Below, one piece after another: positions 62,474 to 64,000 of a stretch of DNA of 64,000 nt. Position numbers and translations under genes: made by a program. The DNA is from Fratercula arctica. Its lineage: Eukaryota; Chordata; Aves; Charadriiformes; Alcidae. How positions within the stretch are numbered: position 1 is the stretch's first letter; each line of letters starts with the position of its first letter. Location: the NCBI GenBank assembly GCA_947846985.1, contig CANTUZ010000001.1, forward strand, positions 187,535,455-187,599,454, written 5' to 3'. The notes under the pieces are model-generated. The model saw only the letters and a list, made by a program, of their open reading frames with translations, did no database searches and was not told the origin of the DNA.

Positions 62474-64000
62474 TATGGGAAAGCCTGGCTTTGCAGCACA
62501 ACCGCCCAGCCTCTAAACCTCCTGGACCAAATCTGTTCACCCAGAGGTAAGGTGTGCACCTGGGGGTAGGTAGTGAAGGTGAAAAGTTGGAGCCTTCTGA
62601 GGATGCTGCTAGTGGCACCTCACTTCATCCTGCCTCTGAACTCAGCCACACAAGAGCTGAGTCTGCACGTCCACCCACAGAGCTGCCGGGAAATAAATAC
62701 ATACCAGTTCTGAGAAATGCCAACAGAAAGCTGAAGCTGCAAGGCAGCTATGTACGATGTCTGGTATCTGTTCTTTGGGAGTCACTGTTGACTTATCTTT
62801 TTCATTTTCATCTTCTATCTTTTTCATTTTCATCTTCTGGGCTGTATCTTTGTAGGACTTTGAGTTATAACCATCCTCCCACTCCTAGACTTTGCATTTG
62901 AAGTGAGGAGTGCAGTTAGGAGCTGACTCCAGCTGCCTTCAGGAGAAGAATGGGACCATCTAGGTGATGTGTCAGGTTTGCCCTTAGGTTTCTCATTCGC
63001 TGTAGTCTTGTCCCCTTTACAGGTGAAGTTTGTTTTCCATCTGAGTACCAGTCCACGACAGCTCTCAGGGTGGGATTCACCTAGCATCAATGCTAACTTT
63101 CTGAGAAGTCAGCTCTACAGCTGTTGTCCGGGCTGCTGAGGGCATGCTAAAAATGAAGTCTGAAATAGGCAGAGTGGCCACTCTCCAGATGCATCCATCT
63201 CTCTTCATTGACTACAGATAGGATTTGACTAGTTTACATTACAGACCAGGCTTTCACACTCTCAAAATTAGGTGAGGTGAATCTCATTTTCAGCAATTAC
63301 AGGAGCTTGAGCTTTATGTTTTGAATTCTGAGATGATGAGCTCTGTGAAAAGCAGCTCATCACTGAAATCTGGGGGCCTACTTCAGCTTAACAGCTCTGG
63401 TGGGCATCAACAGGAGGCACATCCAAGCACTTGGCTCCTTCCGAGCCCCCTGCTCTGTTCAGAGGTGTTGACCAGCACCTTTTGTCTCTACTCCAGGTTT
63501 TAATCCAAGCGTGCTCTGGGTAATTTTCTCCCTATAATGATTTCAACAAATACCAAGCACAGGAAGGGTAACAATAGCAGCGTTTTCTGAAGCTCAGTAA
63601 AAATCTTCACCAGAATAGCCTGTGAAGACACAGTAGTATAAACCAAAGATTTTATTCAAATTTTAACCTTAAAGTCCAGCTACACACACCAAAAAAAAAA
63701 TTTTACCCTCCTTTGGAAGTACCTTGAGAGCAAGTAAATTATCCCACTGCAGACTACAGTTAGACCCTTTTTTTTTAACCTGGTATTTTGCAGCGAGGAT
63801 ACTGACTAACTCTCGAAAGCTGATAGTCTGCCAGTACTTTCCCGTAATTTCCCTTGAGGGATAAACAGATTCTCCCCAAATTGACTGAGAAAGCACAAGG
63901 GCTAGGAATTACACAGCCAGACACACGCAATAAATTGTAAAAACACCGAAGAAAGGCTTGTGCACCTGTGGGTGTGCAGTTCACACACAGCTTGCATTAA
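62474..64000. other. Intergenic DNA to the window end
   Basis: No gene recognised. Includes an exact 22-bp tandem duplication (62794-62837) and short A/T runs near 63690 and 63770. No MET coding sequence was found. Confidence 0.6.
62794..62837. repeat. Exact two-copy 22-bp pyrimidine-rich tandem repeat
   Basis: TATCTTTTTCATTTTCATC... occurs at 62794-62815 and again identically at 62816-62837. Confidence 0.95.

Noticed and set aside
25171..64000. Search for MET exons, endogenous retroviruses, LTRs, tRNA genes and SINEs
   Set aside because: No long MET-like frame, no gag/pol-like frame apart from CR1, and no recognisable tRNA or SINE. Very degraded copies could be missed by eye.

Overview
This window is vertebrate nuclear DNA, most likely from a bird. 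Two things point there. It carries a complete caveolin-1 gene (CAV1) of 178 codons on the + strand. Its only recognisable interspersed repeats are CR1 LINE fragments, with typical CR1 3' ends (several with ATTCTATG-like repeats), at low density and with no SINEs seen. Turtles and crocodilians also carry CR1, so 'bird' is an inference from repeat sparsity and compactness. The species cannot be named from the sequence alone.

Layout. Positions 1-4.4 kb are non-coding DNA upstream of CAV1, and hold a 92-nt near-perfect hairpin at 4003-4094. Positions 4.4-6.65 kb form a CpG island containing the CAV1 promoter, coding exon 1 (5022-5051), the 1.0-kb intron 1 with a 14-bp-period G-rich minisatellite, a TATA-like intronic promoter candidate, and coding exon 2 (6053-6217). 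Intron 2 (6218-22489, 16.3 kb) carries three CR1 fragments and two AT-rich simple repeats. Exon 3 (22490-22831) encodes two thirds of the protein and is followed by a 2-kb 3' UTR ending near 24860. From there to 64000 (39 kb) no protein-coding exon is visible. That interval holds five CR1 fragments, including one at 49281-50070 whose last 232 codons are still open, small satellites, a CpG-rich patch near 34.3 kb and a few motif-rich stretches that could be regulatory. In other vertebrates CAV1 is followed by MET in the same orientation, so this is probably the CAV1-MET interval, but no MET coding exon is inside the window.

The only protein system here is caveolin-1, the integral membrane coat protein of caveolae. 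Its regulation appears to be built from a TATA-less CpG promoter for the alpha isoform (Met1), a possible second promoter in intron 1 for the beta isoform (Met31/32), and a 3' UTR with a strong miR-103/107 site placed nine bases from a G-quadruplex-forming run. I found no new protein system. The most unusual items are the pri-miRNA-sized hairpin, the 14-bp intronic minisatellite, the intronic promoter and the 3' UTR G-quadruplex/miRNA pair.
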